The translations under genes and the position numbers were made by a program. Below, piece by piece: positions 1-12,254 of a stretch of DNA of 64,000 nt. The first letter of the stretch is position 1, and the number at the start of each line of letters is the position of its first letter. The stretch spans positions 1 through 64,000 of the forward strand of contig NZ_JAKPBU010000009.1 in assembly GCF_022662495.1 (NCBI RefSeq), read 5' to 3'. Source of the DNA: Lysobacter sp. M2-1. Its GTDB lineage: Bacteria; Pseudomonadota; Gammaproteobacteria; Xanthomonadales; Xanthomonadaceae. Below the pieces are notes generated by a model. It made no database searches, was not told where the DNA came from, and saw only the letters and a list, made by a program, of their open reading frames with translations.

Positions 1-11
1 TTCCTTCGGGT

Positions 12-66
12 GGGGGGGGCACCCCCCCTCTTTTGGGTTTATGGGGGGGGGGTTTCCCCCCCCCCC
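12..66. repeat. G/C homopolymer palindromes downstream of gdhB
   Basis: Two near-perfect homopolymer hairpins lie immediately after the gdhB stop: eight G, CA, seven C at 12-28, then ten G, TTT, eleven C at 43-66. They resemble nothing else in the window except the tract at 5143-5179 on the other side of gdhB. They could be an extreme form of terminator, but low-complexity G/C runs at a sequence edge are also a common assembly or sequencing artefact. I lean to artefact for this copy. Confidence 0.6.
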
Positions 67-70
67 TACG

Positions 71-3000
71 TTACCCGCGCGATGCGAGCTGCGACAGACG
101 CTGCACCGCCACCGACGCGGTCGGGTAATCCAGCGCCTTCTGCGCCGCGACCTCATTGAGCATCGACAGGGTGAAGCGCAGGGTCGGATCGTCGCGCTGC
201 AGCCATGCCTGGACCTTGGCATCGGGCGTGGCGCCCGGCATCGACAGCACCTGGTCGGTCAGCTTGCGCAGCTGTTCGGCCAGTTCGTCGCGCAGCACGC
301 CGCGGGCGACCGCATGCCAGCGGCCTTCCACCATCAACGCCTCGATCTGCTCCTGCAGCCAATGCGCGCGCACCGCTTCGCCGACCCGGAAATACACTTT
401 CGCGACCTCCACAGGCCTGGACTTGCGCTCACGCGCGAGTTCGATGATGTCGGCGCTCGGTTCCAGGTACGGAATCGCCGCGAGCTGACCGCCCAGGTCG
501 GCCGGCATGCCCTTGTCCTTCCACCGGCGCAGCGAGGTCTCGTAGTCCGGCCGCAGCGAATCGGGCAGGATTCCCTCGCCGCGACGGATGTCGCGGATGC
601 CGTCGTGGTAGCGGTCGACCGCGGTCCGGATGTCCGGGATCGTCCCCGGGCGCGACAGCAGCCAGCGGGTGAACGAGCGCTGCATCTGCCAGATCACCAG
701 CAGAGCATCGATCTGCACCGACTCGGCGACCGCGCCATCGAGCGCATCGATCTGCGTCCACAGCTCGCGTGCATCCAGCGTTTCGCGGGTAATGGTGAAC
801 GCCTTGGCCACTTCGCCCGGGGTACGCCCGCTGTCTTCCTGCATGCGCAGCAGGAAGGTGGCACCCATGCGGTTGATGGTGGAATTGGTGACCGCGGTGG
901 CGATGATTTCCCGCTTCAGGCGATGGCCTTCCATCGCCTTGGCGTATTTCTTCTGCAGCGGCTCGGGGAAGTAGCGCACCAGTTCCTTGGACAGGTACGG
1001 GTCTTCCGGGACATCGGACTCGAGCATCTGCTGGAACGCGACCAGTTTGGAATACGACAGCAGCACCGACAGTTCCGGTCGGGTCAGGCCCTGGCCCCGC
1101 GCCTTGCGTTCGGCGATCTCGGCGTCGGAAGGCAGGAACTCGATCTGGCGGTCGAGCAGGCCCTGTGCCTCGAGCGTGCGGATGAAGTGCTGCTTGGAGC
1201 CCAGCCGGGTCAGGCTCATGCGTTCCATCAGGCTGAGCGCCTGGTTCTGGCGATAGTTGTCGTGGAGCACCAGGGCCCCCACCTCGTCGGTCATCGCCGC
1301 GAGCAGCTTGTTGCGCGCATCCAGCGCCAGCTTCTTCTGCTGTACCTGGCTGTTGAGCAGGATCTTGATGTTGACCTCGTGATCCGAGGTATCCACGCCA
1401 GCCGAGTTGTCGATGAAGTCGGTGTTGAGCAGCACGCCGTGCAGCGCTGCCTCGACGCGGCCCAGCTGGGTCAGGCCCAGGTTGCCGCCCTCGCCCACCA
1501 CCTTGCAGCGCAACTCGCTGCCGTTGACGCGCAGCGCGTTGTTGGCGCGGTCGCCGACGTCGGCATTGGTTTCGCGGCCGGCCTTGACGTAGGTGCCGAT
1601 GCCACCGTTCCACAGCAGGTCTACCGGCGCCTTGAGGATCGCGCTCATCAGTTCCGCCGGGCTCATCGCGCTGGCGCCGCCGTCGATGCCGAGCGCGGCG
1701 CGGGCCTCGGCCGAGATCGGAATCGACTTGGCCGAGCGCGGCCATATGCCGCCGCCCTTGCTGATCAGCTTGGCGTTGTAGTCCTCCCAGCTCGAACGCG
1801 GAAGCTTGAACATGCGCGCACGTTCCTTGAACGACGCGGCGACCTCCGGATTGGGGTCGATGAAGATGTGCCGATGGTCGAACGCCGCGAGCAGGCGGAT
1901 GTGCCTGGACAGCAGCATGCCGTTGCCGAACACGTCGCCGGACATGTCGCCGATGCCCACGCAGCTGAAATCCTGGCTCTGGCAGTCGCGGCCCATCGCA
2001 CGGAAATGGCGCTTGACCGATTCCCACGCACCCCTGGCCGTGATGCCCATACCCTTGTGGTCGTAGCCGACCGAACCACCGGAGGCGAAGGCATCGTCGA
2101 GCCAGAAGCCGTGCGCCTGGGCGATCCCGTTGGCGATGTCCGAGAACGTCGCCGTTCCCTTGTCGGCGGCCACCACCAGGTACGGATCGTCCGCATCGTG
2201 GCGGACCACGTTGGCCGGATGCGCCACCTTGCCGTCGACCAGGTTGTCGGTGATGTCGAGCAGTGCGTTGATGAAGCGCTTGTAGCAGGCCACCCCTTCG
2301 TTGAACCACGCATCCCGGTCGACCGATGGATCGGGCAGCTGCTTGCAGAAGAAGCCGCCCTTCGAACCCACCGGCACGATCACGGTGTTCTTCACCATCT
2401 GCGCCTTGACCAGGCCCAGCACCTCGGTGCGGAAGTCCTCGCGGCGGTCGGACCAGCGCAGCCCGCCGCGCGCTACCGGGCCGAAGCGCAGGTGCACGCC
2501 TTCAAGGCGCGGCCCGTATACGAAGATCTCGCGATAGGGCCTGGGCTTGGGCAGGTCGGGCACGCGCGCCGAATCGAGTTTGAAGCTGATGTAATCGGCC
2601 GGGCCGCCGTCCGCGCGTTTCCCGTCGCGGTACTGGATGTAGTAGCTGGTGCGCAGGGTGGCATCGATCACGCCGATGAAGCTGCGCAGAATGCGGTCCT
2701 CGTCCAAGCTCGACACGCTGCTGTCGAGCAGCGCCTTGATCGCGGCGCGCACTGCCTCGTAGCGTTCTGCCCGATCCGGATGCGTCCCTTCCGTGACCGG
2801 CTTGAGCAGCTTGTCCATCGCAGCATCGCCGGCGGTGATCCGCACGAGCTGCTCGCCCATGCGTGCTTCGGCCGCGCGTTGGGCCTGCTTGCCTTCGCCG
2901 GCGGGATCGAAGCGACTCTCGAACAGCTCCACCATCAGCCGCGCGATCAGCGGGTGGCGGGCGAATGTCTCCTCCACATAGGCCTGGGAGAACGGCACGC

Positions 3001-5062
3001 CCAGCTGCTGCAGGTATTTGCTGTAACCGCGCAGCATCGCCACCTGGCGCCAGTTCAATCCGGCAGCGAGGATCAGGCGGTTGAATCCGTCGTTTTCGGC
3101 CAGGCCGCGCCAGACCTGCAGGAACGCATCCTCGAACTGCGCATCGATCGCGTCGATGTCGATTTCGCTGCGCGCGCCCTTGGCCGGTGCGAGCTCGACC
3201 TCGAAATCCTGGATGTAAACCGGCTCGGTCGCCCCGCCCTCGCCCGGCAGCTCGATCCGGTAGGGGTGTTCGGAAAGCACTCGCAGGCCCATGTTCTCGA
3301 TCATCGGCAGGGCGTCCGACAGCGGAATGTCATCGAGCTGACGGTAGAACTTGAAGCGCAGTCCGCCGACGCCGCGGTGGCTGCGATGCAGGCTCAGCGC
3401 GAGATCCTCTGGCGAGCGCAGCGAATCCAGGTGACGGATGTCGGCGGCGACCAGCGCCGGCGAGACCTCCTGGATGTAGCCCGCCGGCAGGGCGCGGCCG
3501 TAGCGGCTGGCCAGTTCCAGCCCGCGTTCCTCGCCGTGTTCGGCCACCAGGCGTTCGCGCAGATCGTCCTGCCAGTTGCGCACGATGCTGGCCAGGTCGG
3601 CTTCCAGCTTGGCCACGTCGACCTTCGCCGTCTCGCCGGGTCGCGGGCGCACGATGACATGCAGCTGCGCCAGCGGCGAGTCGCCCACCTGCACGGTGCT
3701 GTCGACGCGGTCCGCATGCAGCGAATCGCGCAACAGGTGCTCGATGGCCAGGCGCACATCGGTGTTGTAGCGCTCGCGCGGCAGGTACACCAGCGCCGAC
3801 CAGAAACGGCCATAGCGGTCCTGGCGCAGGAACAGCTTGCTGCGCACCCGTTCCTGCAGGCCCAGGATGCCGGTGGCGAGCCGGTAGAGTTCGGCTTCGT
3901 TGGCCTGGAACAGCTCGTCGCGCGGCAGCGATTCGAGGATGTGCCGAAGCGCCTTGCCGCTGTGGCCGCCGGCCTTGAACCCGGACTGGCGCATTACGTG
4001 CTCGAAGCGTTCGCGCACGATCGGGATATCCCAAGGTCGCCGGTTGTAGGCGCTGGACGTGTACAAGCCGATGAAGCGCTCCTCGGCGATCGGCCTGCCC
4101 CTGGCGTCGAAGCTGAGCACGCCGATGTAGTCCATATAGCCGGGCCGATGCACGCTGGCGCGCGAATTGGTCTTGGTCAGGATCAGCGCATCGACCGAGC
4201 CGGACTGCGGCATGTGATGCGCGGCCAGCGACTTCAGCGGTCGCGGCTTGCCCGGTTCGGCGCCGCGCAGCAGGCCCAGGCCGCTGCCCTCCACCGCGCG
4301 CAGCACCTCGACCTTGTCCTTCTTGACCACTTCGTACTCCCGGTAACCGAGGAAGGTGAAGTGATCGTCGGCCGCCCAACGCAGGAATTCCTGGGCCTCG
4401 CGTCGCCCTTCATCGGAGACCGGCAGGTGGCGCTCGATGATGTCGTCGGCCACTTCGATCATCCGCTCGCGCATCGCCGGCCAGTCCTCGACGATCGCGC
4501 GCACGTTCGCGAGCACGCTGCGCAGCCCGGCCTCGAGCCACCTGGCATCGTCCGCGGATTGGCGATCGATCTCCAGGTGCATCAGCGATTCGGGCGACCC
4601 GCTGCCGATCGCGGTCATCCTGCCCGCCCTGTCGCGCGCGATCTGCAGCACAGGATGGCCCAGCACATGCACGCCAATGCCCTGCTCGGCCAGCGCCATG
4701 GTCACCGAATCCACCAGGAACGGCATGTCGTCGTTGACGATCTGCACCACCGTGTGCGGCGTTTCCCAACCGTGCTGCTTGAGGGTGGGATTGAACAGGC
4801 GCACGGCGGGCGACCCGGGCTTGCGGTTGCGCGCGAATTCCAGGAAGTCGTTGGCCAGCGCGGCCCAGCCTTCCGGCGTATGCAGCGGAAGCTCATCCTC
4901 GCCCATCCGGTGGTAGAAGGCCTGCGCGAACGCGGCGGCATCCTCCTGGCGGGTCTTGCCAGCCAGTTTGCGGATCGCAGCGAAGACGGGGTCGAGCAGC
5001 AGCGGCTTCTCCGGCTCTTTCCTTTCAACCTTGCGACGCACGGCGGAAGTCTTGGCAATCAT
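71..5062 (-). CDS. gdhB: NAD-specific glutamate dehydrogenase, large GDH type
   Basis: The 1663-residue product matches the large (about 180 kDa class) NAD-dependent glutamate dehydrogenases of Proteobacteria, which deaminate glutamate to 2-oxoglutarate and ammonia for catabolism in the cytoplasm. A long N-terminal regulatory region precedes the catalytic core, where GGLRWSDRREDFRTEVLGL, KNTVIVPVGSKGGF and GKVAHPANVV are visible, followed by the NAD-binding part with GDMSGDVFGNGML and VVGEGGNLG. I chose the ATG at 5062 because the protein there begins MIAKTSAVRRK; the upstream extension in frame runs through the poly-G/C tract and encodes only Pro/Gly low complexity. The ribosome-binding site is weak. 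It faces the same way as the acyl-CoA dehydrogenase but is 252 bases away, so it is probably transcribed alone. Confidence 0.95.
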   Translation of the reverse strand: MIAKTSAVRRKVERKEPEKPLLLDPVFAAIRKLAGKTRQEDAAAFAQAFYHRMGEDELPLHTPEGWAALANDFLEFARNRKPGSPAVRLFNPTLKQHGWETPHTVVQIVNDDMPFLVDSVTMALAEQGIGVHVLGHPVLQIARDRAGRMTAIGSGSPESLMHLEIDRQSADDARWLEAGLRSVLANVRAIVEDWPAMRERMIEVADDIIERHLPVSDEGRREAQEFLRWAADDHFTFLGYREYEVVKKDKVEVLRAVEGSGLGLLRGAEPGKPRPLKSLAAHHMPQSGSVDALILTKTNSRASVHRPGYMDYIGVLSFDARGRPIAEERFIGLYTSSAYNRRPWDIPIVRERFEHVMRQSGFKAGGHSGKALRHILESLPRDELFQANEAELYRLATGILGLQERVRSKLFLRQDRYGRFWSALVYLPRERYNTDVRLAIEHLLRDSLHADRVDSTVQVGDSPLAQLHVIVRPRPGETAKVDVAKLEADLASIVRNWQDDLRERLVAEHGEERGLELASRYGRALPAGYIQEVSPALVAADIRHLDSLRSPEDLALSLHRSHRGVGGLRFKFYRQLDDIPLSDALPMIENMGLRVLSEHPYRIELPGEGGATEPVYIQDFEVELAPAKGARSEIDIDAIDAQFEDAFLQVWRGLAENDGFNRLILAAGLNWRQVAMLRGYSKYLQQLGVPFSQAYVEETFARHPLIARLMVELFESRFDPAGEGKQAQRAAEARMGEQLVRITAGDAAMDKLLKPVTEGTHPDRAERYEAVRAAIKALLDSSVSSLDEDRILRSFIGVIDATLRTSYYIQYRDGKRADGGPADYISFKLDSARVPDLPKPRPYREIFVYGPRLEGVHLRFGPVARGGLRWSDRREDFRTEVLGLVKAQMVKNTVIVPVGSKGGFFCKQLPDPSVDRDAWFNEGVACYKRFINALLDITDNLVDGKVAHPANVVRHDADDPYLVVAADKGTATFSDIANGIAQAHGFWLDDAFASGGSVGYDHKGMGITARGAWESVKRHFRAMGRDCQSQDFSCVGIGDMSGDVFGNGMLLSRHIRLLAAFDHRHIFIDPNPEVAASFKERARMFKLPRSSWEDYNAKLISKGGGIWPRSAKSIPISAEARAALGIDGGASAMSPAELMSAILKAPVDLLWNGGIGTYVKAGRETNADVGDRANNALRVNGSELRCKVVGEGGNLGLTQLGRVEAALHGVLLNTDFIDNSAGVDTSDHEVNIKILLNSQVQQKKLALDARNKLLAAMTDEVGALVLHDNYRQNQALSLMERMSLTRLGSKQHFIRTLEAQGLLDRQIEFLPSDAEIAERKARGQGLTRPELSVLLSYSKLVAFQQMLESDVPEDPYLSKELVRYFPEPLQKKYAKAMEGHRLKREIIATAVTNSTINRMGATFLLRMQEDSGRTPGEVAKAFTITRETLDARELWTQIDALDGAVAESVQIDALLVIWQMQRSFTRWLLSRPGTIPDIRTAVDRYHDGIRDIRRGEGILPDSLRPDYETSLRRWKDKGMPADLGGQLAAIPYLEPSADIIELARERKSRPVEVAKVYFRVGEAVRAHWLQEQIEALMVEGRWHAVARGVLRDELAEQLRKLTDQVLSMPGATPDAKVQAWLQRDDPTLRFTLSMLNEVAAQKALDYPTASVAVQRLSQLASRG

Positions 5063-5142
5063 GTTCGGAGACCTGGGAGAAGGGTTGGAGCTGCCTTTTA
5101 TTTCAAGCTGGATGCGTGCAGCGTTTGAAGCGGAAAACCCGC

Positions 5143-5179
5143 GGGGGGGGGGGGCGGGGGGGCCCCCCCCCCCCGGGGG
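5143..5179. repeat. G/C homopolymer palindrome upstream of gdhB
   Basis: The order is twelve G, one C, seven G, twelve C, five G, a self-complementary run that can form a very stable hairpin or a G-quadruplex. It lies 81 bases upstream of the gdhB start, inside the probable leader. Together with 12-66 it brackets gdhB. The tract may carry errors in length because homopolymers are hard to sequence. Confidence 0.7.
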
Positions 5180-5223
5180 CACGGGCAGCATAAGCGACAG
5201 GCGGAAATGGGGGACGACACCCC

Positions 5224-5249
5224 GGCGGCGGCCTTGGAGGACCGCCGCC
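5224..5249 (-). terminator. Hairpin after the acyl-CoA dehydrogenase
   Basis: GGCGGCGG and CCGCCGCC pair around an inner CCT-tgg-AGG stem with one bulged A. It sits 66 bases beyond the stop of the minus-strand acyl-CoA dehydrogenase. There is no clear U tract, so it is a stable 3' hairpin rather than a textbook intrinsic terminator. Confidence 0.45.
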
Positions 5250-5314
5250 CCGCGGATGCTCGGACTGCATCTGCTACTGGCGAAATGGGCGAAGACACGC
5301 CGTTGAGTAGGGCC

Positions 5315-6463
<1,149 letters not shown>

Positions 6464-6611
6464 GAACGCTCCGCCAACCATTGCTGCAGGGCCGCACATT
6501 TTAGGGGCCCGCGCCCTGAAACGGTAATTGGCCCTTTGCGCGCGCCTGGCGTGTGCCCTGCTCCGGCCCTTTCTTGACGCTCGCGCCGCACCGGCATAGC
6601 ATTCATCCTTA

Positions 6612-6632
6612 TATCGCGATAGGAAGATATCT
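6612..6632 (+). promoter_or_regulatory. Candidate SahR operator
   Basis: Two palindromes stand in tandem directly before the sahR start: TATCGCGATA (6612-6621, perfect, 10 bases) and AGATATCT (6625-6632, perfect, 8 bases). They share ATATC/GATAT half-sites. AGGA at 6621-6624 between them doubles as the Shine-Dalgarno sequence, so a bound repressor would cover the translation start. Assignment to SahR is by position and symmetry; I cannot compare with the published motif here. Confidence 0.5.
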
Positions 6633-7558
6633 ATGGACCTGGAGGGCTGGTCGGGGGTGCTCAAGACCTTCGCCGACGCGACCCGGGTGCGGTTGCTCGC
6701 GCTGCTGGAGGGGGAGGAGCTGACCGTCGCCGAACTGTCGGCGATCACCCGGCTGGCGCAGCCGCGGGTATCGACCCATCTGGCCCGGCTGAAGGAAGCC
6801 GGGCTGGTGCGCGACCGGCGTTCCGGCGTCTCCGCCTATTACCGCTTCGACGAAGCGGCGCTCGACCCCGCCCAGCGTGCGCTCTGGCAGGCCCTGAGCG
6901 TAGGCAGCGACGATCCACTACTGCGCCAGGACGCCGAGCGCGTGCCGGCGGTGCTGGCCGCGCGCGCCGCGGACGCCAACTGGGCCGACAGCGTGGCCGG
7001 CGACATGGAGCGGCACTATTCCCCCGGCCGCACCTGGGAGGCGCTCGCGCGTACCGCCCTGCCCCTGCTCGAACCGGGCGATGTCCTGGATATCGCATCG
7101 GGCGATGGCGTGCTGGCCGAGCTGCTGGCCCCGCATTCGGGACGTTATGTCTGCGTCGATACCAGCGCGCGCGTGGTCGCCGCCGCCAGCGAGCGTCTGC
7201 GCGGGCATCGCAATGTCGAGGTGCGCGAGGGGGACATGCATGCCCTGCCCTTCGAGGCAGCCAGTTTCGACCTGGTCGTGCTGATGCACGCGTTGACCTA
7301 CGCGGCGCGGCCCGCCCAGGCCGTCTCCGAAGCGGCGCGCGTGTTGCGGCCTGGCGGCCGGCTGCTCCTGAGCAGCCTGGCCCGGCACGAACACAAGGTT
7401 GTGGTGCAGGCCTATGGCCATGTGAATCTTGGATTCACGCCCAAGGAGATGCGGCGCTTCATGGAGAAAAGCGGCCTGCGCGTGGCCTCATGCGAGACCG
7501 TCACTCGCGAAAAACGCCCACCGCATTTCGAAGTGATCTCGCTGATCGGAGTCAAACC

Positions 7559-7562
<4 letters not shown>
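6633..7562 (+). CDS. sahR: SahR-type regulator: ArsR HTH fused to SAM/SAH-binding methyltransferase fold
   Basis: The 309-residue product has an ArsR winged helix (residues 5-80; [19 protein letters not shown] is the recognition region) joined to a class I methyltransferase fold whose motif I is [15 protein letters not shown] (151-165). This is the architecture described for SahR, a repressor of SAM-cycle genes in Proteobacteria that leaves its operator when S-adenosylhomocysteine binds the methylase-like domain. It overlaps metH1 by four bases (ATGA), so the two are translationally coupled, which fits control of methionine synthase. A palindromic operator candidate abuts its start, suggesting autoregulation. 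No arsenic-binding cysteine pair is seen. A catalytic methyltransferase role is not excluded. Confidence 0.85.
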
Positions 7563-8659
<1,097 letters not shown>

Positions 8660-8683
8660 TTCCCTCTCAGGTGCCCGCTGATG

Positions 8684-8785
8684 TCGTTCGTCCTGAGCGT
8701 ATGCGCGCAGCGCAGAAGTCGAAGGACGCCCTTCGCGAAACACGCCCTTCGACTCCGGCCGTTCGGCCCTACGCCCAGGACGAAT
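8684..8785. repeat. Dispersed palindromic repeat between metH1 and metH2
   Basis: An imperfect inverted repeat: the left arm TCGTTCGTCCTGAGCGT (8684-8700) continues to AAGTCGAAGGACG (8716-8728), and the right arm runs CGCCCTTCGACTCC (8743-8756) to CCCAGGACGAA (8773-8783). The same family recurs at 47926-48029. It fills almost the whole 124-base gap between the two methionine synthase genes, and its right arm supplies the AGGA and the ATG that begin metH2. Confidence 0.85.
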
Positions 8786-11492
8786 GGAACCCAACGCTGA
8801 AATGACCGCACTCCCCCGCCAGACCCGCCTCTCCGGCCTGGAACCGCTGCAGATTACGCCGGAATCCAACTTCATCAACATCGGTGAGCGCACCAACGTC
8901 ACCGGCAGCGCGCAATTCAAGAAGCTGATCCTGGAGGGTCGCTTCGACGAGGCCATCGTGGTCGCGCGCCAGCAGGTGGAGAACGGCGCCCAGGTGCTCG
9001 ACGTCAACATGGACGAGGGCATGCTCGATTCGGAACGGGCGATGGTCGATTACCTGAACCTGATCGCCGCCGAACCCGACATCGCCCGTATCCCGGTGAT
9101 GGTGGATTCCTCGAAGTGGAGCGTGATCGAAGCCGGCCTGAAGTGCCTGCAGGGCAAGGGCATCGTCAATTCGATCTCGATGAAGGAAGGCGAAGCCGAG
9201 TTCCTGCGCCAGGCGCGGCTGGTGCGCCGCTATGGCGCGGCGGTGGTGGTGATGGCATTCGACGAAGCCGGCCAGGCGGACACGGTCGAGCGCAAGGTCG
9301 AGATCTGCTCGCGCGCCTACCGGCTGCTCACCGGCGAAATCGGCTTCCCGCCCGAGGACATCATCTTCGATCCCAACGTGTTCGCGATCGCCACCGGCAT
9401 CGAGGAGCACGACGATTACGCGGTGGCGTTCATCGAGGCGACCCGGGAGCTCAAGCGCCGCTTCCCCTACAGCCACGTTTCTGGCGGCGTGTCGAATGTG
9501 AGCTTCTCGTTCCGGGGCAACGAACCAGTCCGGCAGGCGATCCATGTGGTGTTCCTGTACCACGCCATCCGGGCGGGCATGGACATGGGCATCGTCAACG
9601 CCGGCGCGCTGCCGCTGTACGACGACCTGGATCCCGAGCTGCGCGAGCGGGTCGAGGATGTGGTGCTCAACCGGCGCAAGGACGGGACCGAACGGCTGCT
9701 GGAGATCGCCGACAGGTTCAAGGGGAAAAAGGGCGAGAAGCGGGTCGAGGATCTCGCCTGGCGCGAGAAGCCGGTGCGCGAGCGGCTCTCGCACTCGCTG
9801 GTGCACGGCATCGACCAGTACATCGACGCCGACACCGAGGAGGCGCGCGCGCAGGCGACCCGCCCCCTGGACGTGATCGAAGGCCCGTTGATGGACGGGA
9901 TGAACGTGGTCGGCGATCTGTTCGGCGCCGGCAAGATGTTCCTGCCGCAGGTGGTCAAGTCCGCGCGGGTGATGAAGAAGGCGGTGGCCTACCTGCTGCC
10001 CTTCATCGAAGCCGAGAAGCTGCGTACCGGCGACACCGCCAAGAACAACGGCCGGATCGTCATGGCGACGGTCAAGGGCGACGTGCACGATATCGGCAAG
10101 AACATCGTCGGCGTGGTGCTGGCGTGCAACAACTTCGAGGTGATCGATCTCGGCGTGATGGTCCCGGCGCAGACCATTCTGGACAAGGCCAGGGAAGTCT
10201 CGGCCGACATCATCGGCCTGTCCGGGCTGATCACGCCCTCGCTGGAGGAGATGAGCCATGTCGCGCGCGAGATGAAGCGGCAGGGCTTCTCGCAACCGCT
10301 GCTGATCGGCGGCGCGACCACGTCGCGCGCGCATACCGCGCTGAAGATCTCGCCGCACTACTCATCGCCGACCGTGTGGGTCAAGGACGCCTCGCGCGCG
10401 GTCGGCGTGGCGCAGTCGCTGGTGAGCGTGGACATGCGCGGCAAGTTTGTCGCCGCCAACGAGGCCGATTACGCCGAGATCCGCGAGCGGCACAGGAATC
10501 GCGGCGAAGGCAAGCGGCTGGTCAGTCTGGAGAAGGCGCGCAACCAACGCTTCGACGGCGGCTGGGACGACTACGTCCCGCCGGTACCGAACCAGCCCGG
10601 ACTGCATGTGTTCGATGACTATCCGCTGGACGAACTGCGTCCGTACATCGACTGGTCGCCTTTCTTCAATGCCTGGGAACTGGCCGGGAAATACCCGGCG
10701 ATCCTGGACGATGCGGTCGTCGGGCCGCAGGCCCGGGAGTTGTTCGACGATGCCAAGGCGATGCTCGACCGGATCATCGCGGAACGATGGCTGCGGGCGA
10801 AGGCGGTGTTCGGCCTGTGGCCGGCGCACAGCGTCGGCGACGACGTCGTGTTGTCGTCCGGCGACGGAGAAACCACGACCCTGCATTTCCTGCGCCAGCA
10901 GGTCGACAAACCCGCCGACCGGCCGGACTTCTGTCTCGCGGATTTCATCGCCCCGCAAACGTCCGGCACGCAGGACTGGATCGGCGGGTTTGCGGTGACC
11001 GCCGGAATCGGCATCGACGCCCACGTCGCACGTTTCGAAGCCGACCACGACGACTACAACGCGATCCTGCTCAAGGCGCTGGCCGACCGCCTGGCCGAAG
11101 CGCTGGCCGAGCGCCTGCACCAGCGCGTGCGCAAGGAGTTCTGGGGCTATGCCGTGGACGAAACGCTGGACAACGAGGCCCTGATCGCAGAGAGGTATGC
11201 CGGGATCCGCCCCGCCCCGGGTTATCCGGCCTGCCCCGAACACAGCGAGAAGGCCACGCTGTTCCGACTGCTCGATGCCGGCGGCAATGCAGGCATGACG
11301 TTAACCGAAAGCTTCGCCATGCTGCCCACGGCTGCCGTCTCGGGCTACTACTTCAGTCACCCGCAGAGCCAGTACTTCGTGGTCGGCCGGGTCTCGAAGG
11401 AGCAGGTCGAGGACTACGCACGGCGCAAGGGCGTGCCGGTCGCCAAGGCCGAGCGCTGGCTGGCGTCGAACCTGGATTACGACCCGGAATAA
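8784..11492 (+). CDS. metH: Methionine synthase C-terminal part: folate, cobalamin and reactivation domains
   Basis: The 902-residue product (metH2) carries the pterin-binding domain ([14 protein letters not shown] near residue 30), the B12 cap and Rossmann domain with the cobalt-ligating DVHDIG motif (D433, H435, G438), and the C-terminal SAM-dependent reactivation domain. With MetH1 it transfers the methyl group of methyltetrahydrofolate to homocysteine. Two in-frame starts exist: ATG 8784, with AGGA four bases upstream inside the repeat, and ATG 8802 ([12 protein letters not shown]), which begins nearer the conserved part but has no ribosome-binding site. I use 8784 and note the doubt. The gene ends about 130 bases from the convergent DUF2058 gene. 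Confidence 0.93.
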   Translation: MEPNAEMTALPRQTRLSGLEPLQITPESNFINIGERTNVTGSAQFKKLILEGRFDEAIVVARQQVENGAQVLDVNMDEGMLDSERAMVDYLNLIAAEPDIARIPVMVDSSKWSVIEAGLKCLQGKGIVNSISMKEGEAEFLRQARLVRRYGAAVVVMAFDEAGQADTVERKVEICSRAYRLLTGEIGFPPEDIIFDPNVFAIATGIEEHDDYAVAFIEATRELKRRFPYSHVSGGVSNVSFSFRGNEPVRQAIHVVFLYHAIRAGMDMGIVNAGALPLYDDLDPELRERVEDVVLNRRKDGTERLLEIADRFKGKKGEKRVEDLAWREKPVRERLSHSLVHGIDQYIDADTEEARAQATRPLDVIEGPLMDGMNVVGDLFGAGKMFLPQVVKSARVMKKAVAYLLPFIEAEKLRTGDTAKNNGRIVMATVKGDVHDIGKNIVGVVLACNNFEVIDLGVMVPAQTILDKAREVSADIIGLSGLITPSLEEMSHVAREMKRQGFSQPLLIGGATTSRAHTALKISPHYSSPTVWVKDASRAVGVAQSLVSVDMRGKFVAANEADYAEIRERHRNRGEGKRLVSLEKARNQRFDGGWDDYVPPVPNQPGLHVFDDYPLDELRPYIDWSPFFNAWELAGKYPAILDDAVVGPQARELFDDAKAMLDRIIAERWLRAKAVFGLWPAHSVGDDVVLSSGDGETTTLHFLRQQVDKPADRPDFCLADFIAPQTSGTQDWIGGFAVTAGIGIDAHVARFEADHDDYNAILLKALADRLAEALAERLHQRVRKEFWGYAVDETLDNEALIAERYAGIRPAPGYPACPEHSEKATLFRLLDAGGNAGMTLTESFAMLPTAAVSGYYFSHPQSQYFVVGRVSKEQVEDYARRKGVPVAKAERWLASNLDYDPE

Positions 11493-11594
11493 GGACAGCT
11501 GGCAGTTGCAGCCCCGTAGCGCGCTGCGGCGCGTTGGGCAATGCGGTGAGCGGGAGGCGATCGCGGCGCGATCAACGTGATTCCGCGATAAGGC

Positions 11595-11610
11595 GCCGGC
11601 GCGCGCCGGC
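11595..11610. terminator. Palindrome between convergent metH2 and DUF2058 gene
   Basis: GCCGGCGCGCGCCGGC is a perfect 16-base palindrome in the convergent gap. No T tract follows on either strand. It could be a 3' hairpin serving both transcripts or part of a dispersed repeat. Confidence 0.4.
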
Positions 11611-11621
11611 CTCCGATGCCC

Positions 11622-12233
11622 TCACCACACCAGGTCGTCGGGTACCTGGTATTTCGGGTTGGCATACGGATCGTCGGATGCTGGAGCGTCCGGATCGACC
11701 CGCAGCGCCACCGCTGCCGGAAGGATCGTTTCGGCCTGGGCCAGGACTTCCGCGGTCACCAGCAGATAACGACCGTCGAGTTGCAGCACCCCCAGTTCAC
11801 CGGCATTGAGCCGGATGAGCTGTTCCGGGGTCACGTACACCCGCTTGATCTTGCCGCCGTAGGGAAAATGGCGCGCGATCTCGGCTTCGGCCACGTTCAG
11901 CGCCTTGTCCTTCAGCAGCTCGGCCAGGCGCGCCTTGGCTTCGCGACGCAGGCGCGCAGCTTCCTGCTTCTGGCGCTCGGCCTCGATGCGTTCCTGCTTC
12001 TCCTGCTGCGCACGGATCGCGTAGGCCTTGGCCAAGTCCATCTCGCTGGTTTTCGCCGGCGCTCGCGGCTTTCCCGCGGACGTGCCTGCGGAATTCGGCT
12101 TGCCCGGCTTTCCCTGGCGCCGCCTGTCCTCGTCACGCGGGTGCTTTGGCCCAGGCCTGGATGCAGGTTTCGCAGGTTTGGGGGCAGGCTTGAAGCCGAG
12201 CCCGAGCAGTTGATCGCGCAGCGAGTCGCTCAT
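11622..12233 (-). CDS. DUF2058 family protein (YaiL-like)
   Basis: A 203-residue basic protein starting MSDSLRDQLLGLGF, the usual DUF2058 N-terminus. A Lys/Pro/Arg-rich linker (residues 15-62) leads into a predicted coiled coil (about 64-115, rich in KQERIEAERQKQEA), then a conserved C-terminal domain (FPYGGKIKRVYVTPEQ, LQLDGRYLLV). Members are annotated as nucleoprotein or polynucleotide-associated, without a defined reaction. It reads toward metH2 and is 21 bases downstream of slyX, so it may be the last gene of the ugd-slyX-DUF2058 unit. Confidence 0.85.
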   Translation of the reverse strand: MSDSLRDQLLGLGFKPAPKPAKPASRPGPKHPRDEDRRRQGKPGKPNSAGTSAGKPRAPAKTSEMDLAKAYAIRAQQEKQERIEAERQKQEAARLRREAKARLAELLKDKALNVAEAEIARHFPYGGKIKRVYVTPEQLIRLNAGELGVLQLDGRYLLVTAEVLAQAETILPAAVALRVDPDAPASDDPYANPKYQVPDDLVW

Positions 12234-12254
12234 CGTGGTGCCGGCGTCGTCAGA

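Noticed and set aside
41-5128. A 1695-residue open frame on the plus strand opposite gdhB.
   Set aside because: It is a mirror of the gdhB codon bias (third-position GC keeps the antisense frame open); its translation is Arg/His/Ala-rich with no family resemblance.
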